This document shows positions 43,133-54,408 of a DNA stretch of 64,000 bases, one piece after another. The stretch covers positions 1,264,501 to 1,328,500 of the forward strand of contig JAULSR010000007.1 of the NCBI GenBank assembly GCA_030512295.1, written 5' to 3'. Under the pieces are notes generated by a model. The model was not told the DNA's origin. It saw only the letters and a list, made by a program, of their open reading frames with translations, and did no database searches. A program made the translations under genes and the position numbers. Each line of letters starts with the position of its first letter. Positions within the stretch are counted from its first letter, which is position 1. This DNA comes from Bombardia bombarda. Its lineage: Eukaryota; Ascomycota; Sordariomycetes; Sordariales; Lasiosphaeriaceae.

Positions 43133-45083
43133 CTAACCCCTATTCACCACCCCTTGGGCCTCCCCCCCCCCCTTCCAATCCTCCACCACCATCTCCCCCG
43201 CCCGCTCCGCAATCCCATACACCGCCGTCTGAAGATGCCCCGACACCAACACCGGCAACACGCTCGCATCCACCACCCTCAAATTCCCCGTCCCATACAC
43301 CACCAGCCCACTACTCACCACGCCGCCATCCTTCCTCGGCAGCATGGCACACGTCCCAGCAGGGTGGTAGATCGACAGCGCCGTGCTGAGCACGTAGTCC
43401 CTCAGCGCCGCCTCGCTGTCGTCCACCCCCGCCCCCGGCTCGTACTCGGCCGCCCAGATGTCCCGCATGGGCGCCGTGCTAGCGATCCTGCGCGCGTACC
43501 GCACAGCCGCGATGGCGGCCTGCACGTCGTACTCGTTGCTCAGGTAGTTGGGGTTGATGGCGGGCTGAGTGCCGATGTTGGCTGACGTGATGTGCACGCT
43601 GCCGCGCGAGAAGGGGTGCATGATGGCGGAGATGAGGGTGAAGTAGCTGTTGCCGAACAGAGGGGAGGCTGTGGGCGGGTAGCCGCGCACGCCGGTGTAG
43701 CCGTCGGAGAAGATGACTTCGAGCTGGGGGACGGCGGGGTCGGAGAGCAGCCAGGCGAGTTTTTGTTTCACCGCTGGAGGTGGAGAAGAGGTGGTGCTGG
43801 AGGAGAACAGAGAGCGGGCGAGGGCGGAGAGGGTGGTGGAGAGGGAGGCGCTGACGTGCGCCCAGGTCATGAAGGAGTAGGCGCTGCCGGTGTAGTCGAA
43901 CATGGAGAGCTGGTTGGCGGTGCGCAGGGCGAGCTGCGCGGCGCGGAAGGTGGTGTTGATGCGCAGCTGGTCGAAGCTGGTGTAGTTGGCGGCCAGCTGG
44001 AACGAGGTCATGACGCGGATGTGGTCTTGGAGGTTCTCGCCGACGCCTGGGAGGGAGATCAGGGTGGTGATGTTTGCGGCGGAGAGGATGGATGGTTGGC
44101 CGATACCGGAGAGCTCAAGAAGACCGGGGCTCTGGATGCTGCCTGCCGAGAGGATTACCTCTGCGCGGGCGGCGATGACGGTGCCATCTTGGAGGGTGAC
44201 GCCTGCTGCTTTGTAGGTGGAGCTGCCGGGGCTCGGTCGTTGGAGGTTTACTTTTGCTACGCGGGTGTTGGTGAGGATCTTGAGGTTGCTGCGGGCGAGG
44301 GGGAGATAGCCGTTGGCGGAATAAGAGCGGTTCCAGGGGAGGGAGTCGATGTTGCTGGGCTGGTACATGACGCCCAGGGGGTTACCACCTAGGGACTCTA
44401 GATTGTGCGATATGTTGAGGCTGTTCATGGTTGGGATCCAGGAGCCTTGTTGCGGTGGGATGTAGCGGTTAATGGCTGTTTTGATCGGTCCCGAACTGCC
44501 AACGCCTGTGGTCCCATAGGAGGGGGAGGGAGTGAAGGTCTCAGCGCGCTTCATGGCTGTGAGCATGTTGGGCCAGTTCCAGCCAGGGTTGCCGAGCTTT
44601 TCCCAGTCGTACTCGGGGCGCTGGCCCTGTCCCAAGACATGAGGTTGAGAGCTGAGCTGCCTCCGAGCACCTTTCCGCGCGTTGTTGTCCATACCCTATT
44701 TTTGGCCGCTGTTTGCGGGACTGTCGTAAAGTTCCAGTCGTAGATAGTTCCAATGGTCGAGCCCCTATTCCCTGGGATGTTGATTCTGTCCTCGTCCGGT
44801 GCTGCTGGCCCTGCCTCGATGAGGAGGATGTTGGCCCATTTCAGACCTTGACTTATGCGAGTGGCAACAGCCGCTCCCGCTGTGCCGCCGCCGATGACAA
44901 TCTAGTTGTGGACAAAGATTAGATACGTGTGTTTCTGTATCTGGCTGAATTTTGTGTAGAACTTACAAAATCATATGTCTCGACTTGTTGACCGCCATGA
45001 CCTTGTCCAGACTCAGGAGCGACAGTACAGGTAGCTGGGAAAGCGAAGAGCGCGATGAAAAAATGTCTCAAGTTAATTCTCAT
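43133..45083 (-). pseudogene. GMC oxidoreductase gene with a frameshift
   Basis: Secreted FAD enzyme of the glucose-methanol-choline family. Exon 1 (44967..45083) encodes a signal peptide (MRINLRHFFIALFAFPATC). After an intron (GTAAGT...AACTAG), exon 2 from 44901 opens with the FAD motif IVIGGGTAGAAVATRI and runs through VLGGSSALNLMSWDRAS. The open frame then shifts at about 44613-44622, and the rest (PEYDWEKLGNPGWNWPNML, later GVGENLQDHIRVM, SIYHPAGTCAMLP, NLRVVDASVLPVLVSGH) continues in a second frame to 43133. The protein sense on both sides is family-typical, so a one-base change in a C-rich run accounts for it. It may be a real lesion or a base-calling error in CGCCCCG. Catalytic HPAGT and the C-terminal NLRVVDAS are intact. 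With the shift corrected the length would be normal for the family. Confidence 0.8.
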
Positions 45084-45844
45084 TGCCGCTAGTTTGATAT
45101 ATGTAGACTAGAGAGTGATGCCCGCCCAATTGCCAGAACTAAGTTGCAGTATATAACCGACCTGACTTCAAGTTCTTTTAATTCAAGATGTAACAGAAGG
45201 ATCGAGAAAGTTAACGAGCTCCAGTAACAGATGTGACACAGGGCAGTAAGACTACTACCACTTTTCAAAGCTAACTTCTCGCAGCTCGCTTATCCTAAGC
45301 GTTCGATGTGATGTGATGGTTCCCCGCTTCTTTGGTCTATGTTAGCTCTGCTTGGCGTATGTTGGCCCCTGGTCTGCATCAAGTCCGCTAGGATAGGTTA
45401 CCGGACATTTTGACAACGCGTCGGCACCTTGTGCATAGACCGGGAGAGCCTAGATCAGCCGTGATTGAGACGCTTGCATTGAGAGCTTGACCTAGCGTAT
45501 GGGAATTTGGCCCCCTGCTGCATCAGGTAACAAGGACCGCAAGCCATCTCAGGGGGGGGAAAAAGAAGGAATTAGGTAGTTGCCGAATTTCCAATTGCGA
45601 GTGAGAGAATGGTGCCAATTGACAGGCTGGAGCGGATCAAACCGGAAATCGCCTTCTTCAGTGGGTGGTCAGATCCTAATAACCATGGGGCTACCTATTG
45701 GATGGGTGTTTTAAAAGGCGACCCAAGTGCATTGAATCGGCCGTGGAATAAATCATGTTCAGGAGGAGGGGAAAATACACGTCACAAAAATAATGAATGA
45801 ATAAGTCGATGACGGAAAAGAGTCAAAAAATAGAAAGCGTAATT
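45084..45844. other. Intergenic upstream of GMC gene
   Basis: Promoter region of the GMC gene and flank of tRNA-Gly. A 63-codon open frame at 45609-45800 has no features I would trust. Confidence 0.55.
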
Positions 45845-45929
45845 GCGCAATCCGAGATTCGAACTCGAGTCCCTCGCATATCCACGTGGTGATGGGAAGC
45901 GAGGATTCTAACCACTAAACTAATTGCGC
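45845..45929 (-). tRNA. tRNA-Gly (CCC anticodon) with a short intron
   Basis: The minus strand forms an 85-nt tRNA gene. The acceptor GCGCAAT pairs with ATTGCGC. The D-arm region is GTTTAGTGGTTAGAAT. The anticodon stem CCTCGC/GCGAGG encloses TTCCCA, after which an extra ~14 nt (TCACCACGTGGATA) interrupts the loop one base past the anticodon, where eukaryotic tRNA introns sit. The T arm is TCGAG-TTCGAAT-CTCGG. The anticodon is CCC. Confidence 0.88.
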
Positions 45930-46185
45930 TTTCTTATTTGATGAATGGCTGTAAAGCTATCTATCGCTATGTGGACGGACTGGCTAACCGCCTGGGTGCA
46001 TGAGCGAATGCGGGGCAGTGACACAGAATCGCTCTCCCTCTTGTTAGTGGATCCAAGAGTCCAAGACCTAGCTAGCTGTTACGCTGCATCGACACGATTG
46101 CTTTAACAGCAAAATCACATCCCTTCCCCTGATTGCATTGGCTCAACTGTATTGCCTTGCACCTAGGTCTACTCAGCAAAGCCTC

Positions 46186-46939
46186 TTATCGTTCTGCCCA
46201 ATTTATTCCCCGCAATGCCTTCTGTATCCACTCCAAGGTAGACTTCTCAAGCTCCAATTCAGCAGCTTCAGCAGCAAGCTCCCCAAACCGCATCCTCCAA
46301 AACTCCCATCGCTCCATGCTCCTCGGTTTGATGTTGTCCGGACATAGCTCACCCTTAGCCAGTGCATCATCGTCATTCACACCCTCAATGTTCCATGTTT
46401 TTACTGTTGACTTCATACACTCGAGGAGCTCCCCTCCGGAAACATACATCCACTCGGCCGCCACTCGTAGGCGGCAATTCATGAGAAAGCCCTCAGAAAA
46501 TGGCGGTTCCTCGAGCGCCTTTACCACCCGCCGCGTGCTGTGAAACGGAGTGTCCTCCCGGAAGAATGGTAGTGCGACATAGTGGAATCTGGTCATGAAG
46601 ATGTTTATGTTCCTCCACTTTTCAAATTCTCTCTTCGGTTTGTCGTCGTCGGTTATATCGATATGGGGGATCTTCAGGCTAACTGGTCGTGCCGCCTCGT
46701 CTATAGTCCCATCCGCCAGCTTTATCGCAAAGGAATCATCCCACAGATCCTCATCATCGGTGTCGTCCTCCTCAGATAAAATGAAGGCAATATCCCTGAC
46801 TGGTTCTGGATGTCGCGCGGGCAGGGGCTGGATAATGGAGGGTGGCTTTAAGGATCTCTAGGATTGCTGGTTCAGGCCCATGTTTAGCTTCGATTCGAAT
46901 AGACTCTAACGCCTCCCGAAAGCCTACAAGGAGTTCCAT
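46186..46939 (-). CDS. Unknown acidic protein with a possible 12-nt first exon
   Basis: The main exon, 46186..46857, is open for 223 codons. It includes an acidic patch (SEEDDTDDEDLWDDSFAI), a region IFMTRFHYVALPFFRED, and a Glu-rich helical C-terminus (ELAAEAAELELEKSTLEWI). It has no ATG at its beginning. The upstream frame MELLVGFREALESI shifts relative to it. An intron 46858..46927 (GTAGGC donor, GCTAAAC branch-like site, CCTAG acceptor) links ATG-GAA-CTC-CTT to the main exon in phase, giving 227 residues and a first exon of only four codons. A TATA-like CTATATATA lies about 110 bp upstream of the ATG. I do not recognise the family. The alternative is a frameshifted gene starting at the same ATG. 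Confidence 0.55.
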
Positions 46940-47250
46940 TGATGACAGGTGGGATCAACTGTTCGGGAGAGATGATGTGGAAGTGCCGATTTGTAGAAAG
47001 CACGTACAGCTTTTCTAAAAGGGTTGATACGATCCTGGGTGTGTCAAGCCAGTATATATAGGTTGCGAGAATGTAGGCCGAGGATGTAGGCATGTGGCCA
47101 AAGCAAGACGGCGTGACTCAATTATAACAAAGTGCAAAAAAGCCAAGAAATCCTGCACATGAATAGCCTTTTGGCACCCTTGACACGTCACTCAGCCTAC
47201 CTATGGAAGATGCATGTGAACACACGTGATTCATCTGGCACACTACTGCA
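46940..47250. other. Spacer with TATA-like element
   Basis: Upstream region of the unknown acidic gene and 3' flank of the nitrilase, both on the minus strand. A TATA-like sequence reads CTATATATA on the minus strand near 47,055. No gene recognised. Confidence 0.5.
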
Positions 47251-48409
47251 TCATATCTCGGGATACACATCTCTGTTGTGAATGTCAGCAGTCGACGCCA
47301 CACCTTATTGCGAGTTACACCACTTACGTTCTCCGAAGCAACGGCATCTCCATCCTGATCTTCCTCAGCAAATCGTGGTCAATGGTTGCCGTGGCAATCT
47401 CAGGCTCATCATCTATTCCCCCTACATCTGCCAGAATGGCACCCCAGGGGTCGATGATCATGCTGTGACCATAGCTGACGCGCTTCTCGTTGTGTTTGCC
47501 AACTTGGGCGGCGGCAATCACATAGGATTGTGTCTCAATGGCGCGTGCTCTCAATAGGATCTCCCAATGGGCTTTTCCGGTCGGGACGGTAAAGGCGGAG
47601 GGGTAGGTGATGATGTCGGCACCGAGCCGTTTGAGCGCGATGCCTATTTCCGGGAATCGCAACTGTATGCCAGTTAGTGACGCATGGTATCCAGCAGATG
47701 ACGATAGAGACGTCATACATCGAAACAAATGGTCGACGCGACCTTCCCCAGCGATGTCGTGAATGGCGGTACTATCTTCATTCCCTTCTCGACGCAGCTT
47801 CAGCTCATCAAGGATCAATCAGCGAGGCCTTCGTTTCGATAAGGGTGAAGTGATTTTCGGCAATGCTTACTTGCTCTCCTTCAGCACTGGGCCGTCCTTG
47901 ATATCAACATCAAAAAGGTGAATCTTCTGATAGCGGTGCGCAATCTCGCCCTTTTCGTCAATCCAGAGAACCGTGTTCTTGACCTTTGACACATCCAAGC
48001 CAGGTTCATGAACGCCAACGTGAATGGGCAGCTTCTCGCGACGGGCTTCTTCTTGTAGTCCCAGGACAAATTCGCTGTCGTGCACCGACTTGACGAGCTT
48101 GACTGTCTCCGCGCCAGAGATGCCGATGTAGTCGCTGGCTTCTGGGAGGAAGAGGGCCTGATATTGTCAGTCGCGGGTTGGATTTTATGGACTGGAACTA
48201 TGACTTGGACTCCAGAAGGCGAATCGAACCTTGGCGCCGGCGTTGACTGCTTTTTTGACAAGGACCCGGCACTGGCGCAGGTTATGGGCCATGCTGGCCG
48301 TCGAGGTCAATTGGCCAACTGCCTGGTGATCATGACGTGAAAAAGGTAAGCATTGCAATCAATTAGTGCTATATGAAAGTCAGGTAGGGTTACGTACGAC
48401 GAGAGCCAT
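47251..48409 (-). CDS. Nit2-type nitrilase superfamily amidase
   Basis: C-N hydrolase close to Nit2/omega-amidase and deaminated-glutathione amidase. Six exons are inferred: 48398..48409, 48230..48322, 47871..48157, 47719..47797, 47328..47662 and 47251..47272, giving 275 residues, the usual length. The catalytic triad is visible: Glu in LFLPEASDYIG, Lys in RYQKIHLFDVDI, and Cys in ASTICFDLRFPEIG. The later HWEILLRARAIETQSYVIAAAQ and SYGHSMIIDPWG are typical. The first exon is only four codons (ATG-GCT-CTC-GTC). The last adds DVYPEI, matching the conserved end of the family, so the GTAAGT donor at 47322-47327 is used and the stop inside it is not. It is probably a cytosolic or mitochondrial metabolite-repair enzyme, a housekeeping role and not secondary metabolism. 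Confidence 0.9.
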
Positions 48410-48824
48410 ATTTGCGATAAACAGACAAAGTGCAGGTTGTGGTGTCGTCTAGGTAGTTTTGGATTTGTTGAAAGGAGAGAAATGCCCCGCTTGAATGTCG
48501 CTCACGCAATTTCCCCACTATAATTCAGTTACTGCCCCGTGGGGTTTATTGGAGATTGGAGCTAGAAAAAGCAACAACGAACAGCTGTGAACATCTAAAA
48601 ATGTAACTCCCCGCACTACTAACGCACTGGTAATGACCGCAACTTTTCGCAGCTGGCTAAATATCCCACTACCCAACGCAGATAGATACACGCAACATCC
48701 TGTCCCAAATTCCCAATTATCCAGAAAAGAAACGCGCTCAACAGCCGCTCAACAGCCTCGATTCACCCAACTCTTAATCAACACCCCCAAATCTACGCCG
48801 CCGCCGCAACCGCCTCTCCCCCCT
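48410..48824. other. Spacer upstream of nitrilase
   Basis: Nitrilase promoter and 3' flank of the FAD monooxygenase. Nothing recognised. Confidence 0.6.
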
Positions 48825-50299
48825 TCACCTCCTCCTTCCCCTCCACCACCCTCCCCTCCCCCTCCCATTCTTCCACTTGATCGTCCCTTCCTTGTACCCC
48901 TTCTCCTCAATGCCCTCCAGCACCAACCCCTCCCTCACCAGCGGCGACACCCTCAACCTCAACAGCAACTTCTCCCCTCCAATCTTAGGCAGCACATACT
49001 GGTCCACAAACCGCCACCCCCTCGTCCTCCACGAAATCAGCCTCGTCGTGTCACTCGTCACCTCCATCGTCTTGCGCGCACTCTCCCTTCTCACCCTCTC
49101 ATACCCCTCCCACACTTCCTTGAGCTGCTTCCCGCTCGGCTCCTTGGTCGTCTTCAGCAGCGCCGCCAGCCCATTCGTGATAGCCACCATGCTCTGCAGG
49201 CCAGAATTGAACCCCAGCGCCACCGTCGGCAGCATCTTGTGCGCCGAGTCGCCGGCGAGCACGACACGGCCCGAGACGGGGTCGGACCAGCGCGGCGCGA
49301 GGCCTTCCTCGCTGTAGGTCATGTGGTGCCAGAACTTCTTTGGCCAGGCCTGGGACACGGTGAGGGTTGGGGTGATGTGGAAGTCTGCGACCTCGGGGCG
49401 GGCGACGTAGGCGTCGGCGTCGGCGTCGGTGAAGCGCTTGCGGTCGGTGGTGGGCACGTCGAGGGTGATGTAGAGGAGGAAGAAGAAGTTGGTTTGGTTG
49501 TGGATGGCCTGGGCGGCGAGGCGCGGGCTGTGCGTCTCGCACATGGTGTAGGGCTCGAGGACGTCGGGCATGCCGGTGCAGCGGGCGAAGAGGGCGATGT
49601 AGGAGGTTTTCATGGGGGTGTTTGGTTCTTCGGGGTCGGTGGTGGTGGGGGTGGGAGCCTTGTCGGTGGTTGTGATTGTGGTTGATGCTGATGCGTCGGG
49701 GGTGGAGGAAAGTGGCTTGCTCATGAGGGCGCGGACGGTGCTGTTGACGCCGTCGGCGCCGATTACGATGGAGCCCGTGAATGAGGTGCCGTCAGCGCAG
49801 TGGACGGTGACGCCCTTGTCGGTGGTCTCAATGCCCGTGGCTTTCTTGTTGGCGTGGACGCGCGTCTCCTTGCCCGGCAGGTGGTTGTGGAACATGTTGA
49901 TCATGTCGTTGCGGGGGAAGAAGAGCCATGGGTAGGCGTGGCTTTTTGTCGGTCAGTACGGATACCATGCTTCTTTGCATCGCTTCAATGGGACTTGGAG
50001 AATCTTTACAATTTTTCTGCGACTTGGTAGACATTATTCCAGCCAATCAATGACCCATCAGCGCGGATATTGCGCTTGTAGCGAATGGGCGAGTAAATCT
50101 TCATGGCATGGTCGAGGAGACCAAGCTGGTCAAGGACGCGCGCGTTGTGCGCCCATACGACGGTTGACGCGCCCCAGTTGTGGTCCAGCGTCGGGCGGCG
50201 CTCCAAAATCTCGAAGTCAATGCCTGCCGAGGCCAGGCAGTGGCCTGCGATGAGCCCAACGGGACCGCCGCCAACGATGATGACCTTAAAGTTGGACAT
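48825..50299 (-). CDS. FAD-dependent monooxygenase (UbiH/PHBH-like)
   Basis: Flavoprotein hydroxylase, exons 50010..50299 and 48825..49941 (GTAAAG donor, AAAAG acceptor, phase 2), 468 residues. The N-terminal dinucleotide-binding motif is KVIIVGGGPVGLIAGH, followed by ILERRP. The DG motif is GSIVIGADGVNSTVRALM, and the GD motif that contacts FAD ribityl is GRVVLAGDSAHKMLPTVAL. A Thr/Pro-rich insertion of about 30 residues follows the DG motif. After the GD motif come GFNSGLQSMVAITNGLAALL and a C-terminal membrane-like or helical tail (RGWWRGRRR). Enzymes of this class hydroxylate or epoxidise small molecules with NAD(P)H and are common in fungal natural-product clusters. The substrate is unknown. 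The acceptor at the intron is a weak AAAAG, so that border may be off by a few bases. Confidence 0.86.
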
Positions 50300-51274
50300 T
50301 GCGCAAGATTATGAATTTGACGTTAAAAACAGGAGAAGAACTGGTGATTGTTAGCAAATTTAAAGTAGAAATTTAGATCATCGTCACGTCTCACCTTTCC
50401 CAGAAATTTGAAGAAAGCAATCAGAGTGGCTTGATATGCCGGCCGGGGTGGTCACGACTGACCGCTGATTGGTGTGTTGCCGGTATGGCCTGCTACATGT
50501 ATGCATGGGACTACAGTGCATGGATAATGCAGCCCTCTTTCTCGGGCTTAATCCAGGACGGGAACTTTACGAGAGCGTGCCCGCTTCAATAGTGTATACA
50601 CCCCTGCTCAAATAAGAAATGATGGGCACGTGGGATGTTGGGGGGCATTCGGGGACCTTGCCATGGTAATTCATTATTCCCATAGCGGTTGATGCTGTAT
50701 GATATCTTACAGGGCATTACTCAGCGTCTAAAGAATAGTCAGTTGTCCATTAGGTAAGCAGGTATTGTACGCTGGCTGCACAGTGTCTTAGAATACCACG
50801 CAGTATGTATGTTACGCATCCCTTTGCATAACCTGACCGGCTGTGATAATCTGATGATCGGTACCGAATACGACATATGGTCCTACTACCGAAAGGTGGA
50901 CCTTATTGCCACTCATCGGTCTGATGAGGTTACACATGGAGCTTTGAGTCAGAATTTCAACCTCATTCGTGATCCCCCACAACAAGCCAAACTGGCTAGG
51001 ACAATGTCGCTTGTGTCAAGTGGAGGGACTCTCGTTAACCTATATCGAGATATCTCTGTGACAAAAAACCATTTGAATAAGAATTCCTTTTTGCAGTTGT
51101 GTACCGCACAAACCATCCACCCTGAGTCACAATCCTCGCCAAGACTCCATCACAATACGAAGTACAGATACCACTCCTCAATCTTGATCGCCTCAAGTCT
51201 CGTATTCAATTCTCCACGATACAATACCCAGACCAGCATGGTGGGTAAGGTATCCCCCCAACGAGAACTAGCGC
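50300..51274. other. Spacer between FAD monooxygenase and aldo-keto reductase
   Basis: FAD monooxygenase promoter side and aldo-keto reductase 3' flank. An open frame at 50809-51351 on the plus strand overlaps the reductase 3' end and has no recognised features. Confidence 0.5.
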
Positions 51275-52389
51275 CTACAGATCCCCCAACCCCTTTTCAG
51301 CATCAACACCAACCCCATCTCCCAACTTGGTCGGATCGTCCAAATCACTAAACAGCTCCACCCCCCAACCCTTCCCGGGGTTGTTCATCCTCGTCTTCTT
51401 GTCTCTCTTCGCAATCTCCTCCATCTCCTCCTCACTGAACTCAATCTCCACCGCCTTCTGATTCTCATCAAGGTGCTCCTCGCTCGTGCTCTTGGGAATC
51501 ACCACCGTGCCCCTCTGCAGCCCCCACGCCAGCACCGTCTGCGCGACCGTCGCCCCCTTCTCCTCCGCCAGCTTCTGCCAGAATGGATCCTCCAGCAGCT
51601 TCTTTCCGTCCCCTCCTCCTGACATCAAGGAACCAACCTCACGATCATCATACGTCGGATTCGTATTCCCCAGCGGCGAATACGCAATCACCTTGATGCC
51701 CTTCTCGCGATGCCAGTCGACAAACTCCTGCTGCTGCAGGTACGGGTGCGTCTCGAACTCGTGCGCGTACGGGCAGATGGTACACACGTCGAGGATGGCC
51801 TCGACCTCGTGGCGCGCAAAGTTGGAGATGCCGATGTAGCGCGTCAGGTTCGAGCGCGCCAGGTTCTCCATGGCGCGCCACGTGTCGATTATCGATGTGC
51901 TCTTGTCCAGCTCGTTTCTTTTGGTGGATTCAGACTCGGGCACGAAGGCGACGGGCCAGTGCATGAGGTAGAGGTCGAGGCGGGCGACGCCCAGGTCGGC
52001 GAGCGACTTTTGGATGGCCGCCGTGGCTTCGGCGGGCCGGTGGTGCGTGTTCCAGAGCTTGGAGGTGATCCAGAGGGCGGAGCGGGGGAGGCGGGAGGCG
52101 GCGATACCGCGGCCGGTTTGGGCTTCGTTGCCTGGGGGGTAAGTTAGTTTAAGTACCTATGGTAAGGATGATGTTAGGGTTTTGACGTACGATAGATGTA
52201 GGCAGCGTCGATGTGATCGTAGCCTGATTTCAGGGCGTACTCAACAGCGTGTGCGACCTCATCGCGGTTGGATAGCCATGTGCCCAGGCCGAGCGGTGGG
52301 ATGTCGCGGACATGGTGGAGGCTGCTAAGTGCGGCTACCGAAGCGGCAAGCGCTAAGATGCCTGTGCGGATTCTGTTGCGAAGCAGCAT
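51275..52389 (-). CDS. Aldo-keto reductase with a hydrophobic N-terminal extension
   Basis: NAD(P)H-dependent carbonyl reductase, two exons 52191..52389 and 51275..52131 (GTACGT donor, CCCCAG acceptor, phase 1), 351 residues. The catalytic tetrad is present: Asp and Tyr in YDHIDAAYIY, Lys in LWITSKLWN, and His in LYLMHWP. IGISNFARHEVEAIL and the nucleotide-binding end VIPKSTSEEHLDEN follow. The first 28 residues before IPPLGLGTWLS include ILALAASVAALSSL, which looks like a membrane anchor or signal. That is unusual for an otherwise cytosolic enzyme and may place it at a membrane. It neighbours the FAD monooxygenase on the same strand. Substrate unknown. Confidence 0.9.
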
Positions 52390-54408
52390 TTTAGGGGCTC
52401 TTTGAATTGCGATCTTGACTCTCGGTTGTATGGTATTGAGCCTTTAAATCTAGGGATATTTCGTTTCTAAAATTGGGGTCGAAGGCGCCCATTTGGGGAA
52501 TCCCCGCATCCTCAGTCGCCACCACGAGCAATCACACGTTCCTTCGTATAATGACATCATCGATAGCCGCAGACCGAACAGTGTGTCACTGTGCAACCCG
52601 AGAAAAAAATGGATTTGTTGTTTTATCCTTAGGTAGTTGTATGCTGTATAAGTACGTGCCATCACCTCAGATGCGATCCAGGACCTGGGATTCGTGGGGA
52701 TGGTATGCATGTGGCCATCGTGTATGGCCCGCAGCTGCGCTTGGAATATGGAAAAACGAGGCCAGCCTTGTGGAGATCGGATTCAAGCCATTGTCGTCGG
52801 TGCCATCAATCAGAGTTTAAACCGCCATGTAATTCCTTCAGCCATTCCGACTTTTCACTATAGGTGTTGTTGCTAGACTTCTTGCTCCATGCTGTACCTG
52901 CAGCTGCTATGTTGCCAAAGCCACCCACAGATGCAGGCAACTGCAGTCGACCGAGGTGTCATCCGAGGAAACACCAAACCTTATCCATTTCAGAAAGGAA
53001 AGACTCCACACTATTGACCAACGTGCTCATCACGAGCGAATGGGCGGCTTTCCATAGTCCATCCCATTCTGATTCTGGCTTAAGGTTCATATTCTCAACC
53101 TTGCCCACCAATGTCGATAGAACTTTCTGATCAAAAGCTGTTTCCGAAATTCATGGTTAGGGCTACAAAATACCGCATCGATACTTTATCTCTTTCTTCT
53201 GCTTCCACTCGTCTACAGCCATCTACTATTTCTACCAGGTCGAACCCACCGCGTCCATGTCCACGCCAAATTCCACTTCCCCGCGTACCACTAAGATATT
53301 CCGAGCTACCAGAGTCTACCAAACACCAATCTTTAGCCAAATCTTGCGAGCAGCCTGGCCCTCATACGCGCCGTAGCGGTCAAGATCACGAAGAGAAGAA
53401 CCACACCCACAGGAAACACCCAAGAGATCATAATCACCATCAAGATTACACCAGTACAATAGGCAGTCTACAAAAGTCGACCTAGATGCATCCCCGCCTC
53501 TCGCACCGTCTGCTCTCCGCCTTCACCTCTATCCTCCCGCCATTCCGTCGTCGGATCCACCACCAGCACCGACATCCCGAGCATCAGCAGGAGCGTCTTG
53601 CCGTCCCAAGTGCCAAGGCCATTGGATTTGTAACATTGGCATTCATTGGGGTTTACCCACTGTTTATCGCGTCGGGGGGCGGCGATGGGCCAAATATTTC
53701 GCCCTTGGGTCCCGGTGGCCTCGGTGTCCTTGCCCCAAAAGAGCGTCAGAGGAGGGAGAGGGACTGGGAGAAGAGGGAGAAGGAGGAGGAGAAGGAAGCA
53801 GGGAGACTTAGAGCGCCGGGGATGGTGTGTTATCGAGTATGGAATTGCGGGACCGGGGGTTTATCATCGCTAAATGCAGGGAAGTGAGAAGTGTTATTTT
53901 GTGGATGAGTTGAGGGTCTGGTGGGCAATGGGAAGAGGATGTAAGAGGTGGATGCAGGCGTCGGGTATTTTTCTGGAGAAACCAGACATTGGTATAGCGC
54001 TGTATTGGATGCCTGTATTTCCCGCGTTGCAAGGGACATCGGGTGTTTGCGGTCTGTTCGGGACGGATATGATGCTTACGCTCTAGCGTTTATCTGGGTT
54101 GGACATCATGGGATGATACGTCGTCCACCAGCAGCCTTGTCCACCTTGGTATTCTTTTCTGTTGGCGACTTTTTGTTACTTTCATATTTTAGGTAAAGTT
54201 GGAGACTAAAAGTCTGGCCCCGTTTGCTCACCACTCAGCGACCAGGTACCCAGGCAAATTTTCTGCGACTGGGGCATGTAGAGCGATCAATTTTACCATA
54301 CTAAAAATAAGGTTCACTAACAGCAGTACATCTTGTTAGGCAGCATCGTTAGGCTACAACCATAAACTGTAAAAGTCGCATTACAAAATCTGCGTTGACA
54401 GAAACTGT
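52390..54408. other. Two-kilobase region, mostly non-coding
   Basis: Contains the aldo-keto reductase promoter at the left and the 3' flank of the prolyl-aminopeptidase-like gene at the right. Apart from the tentative small frame at 53486-53887, no gene was recognised. Confidence 0.5.
53486..53887 (+). CDS. Hypothetical small membrane-like protein
   Basis: Single open frame of 133 codons starting at ATG 53486. It has an Arg/His-rich N-terminus, one hydrophobic stretch (AIGFVTLAFIGVYPLFIASG) at about residues 45-64, a Gly/Pro-rich linker, and an Arg/Glu-rich charged helix (RQRRERDWEKREKEEEKEAG). The order of basic tail, membrane segment and charged helix is plausible for a small organellar or ER protein, but no family is recognised. 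The frame directly upstream of the ATG ends in a stop, and other frames are also open here. Treat as uncertain. Confidence 0.35.
   Translation: MHPRLSHRLLSAFTSILPPFRRRIHHQHRHPEHQQERLAVPSAKAIGFVTLAFIGVYPLFIASGGGDGPNISPLGPGGLGVLAPKERQRRERDWEKREKEEEKEAGRLRAPGMVCYRVWNCGTGGLSSLNAGK

Noticed and set aside
43592..44392. 266-codon plus frame over the GMC gene
   Set aside because: Shadow of the oxidoreductase on the opposite strand; Gly/Val/Glu-rich with no family features.
48633..49685. 350-codon plus frame antisense to the FAD monooxygenase
   Set aside because: Low-complexity Pro/His/Arg then Gly/Val sequence; the minus strand encodes a full flavoenzyme with motifs.
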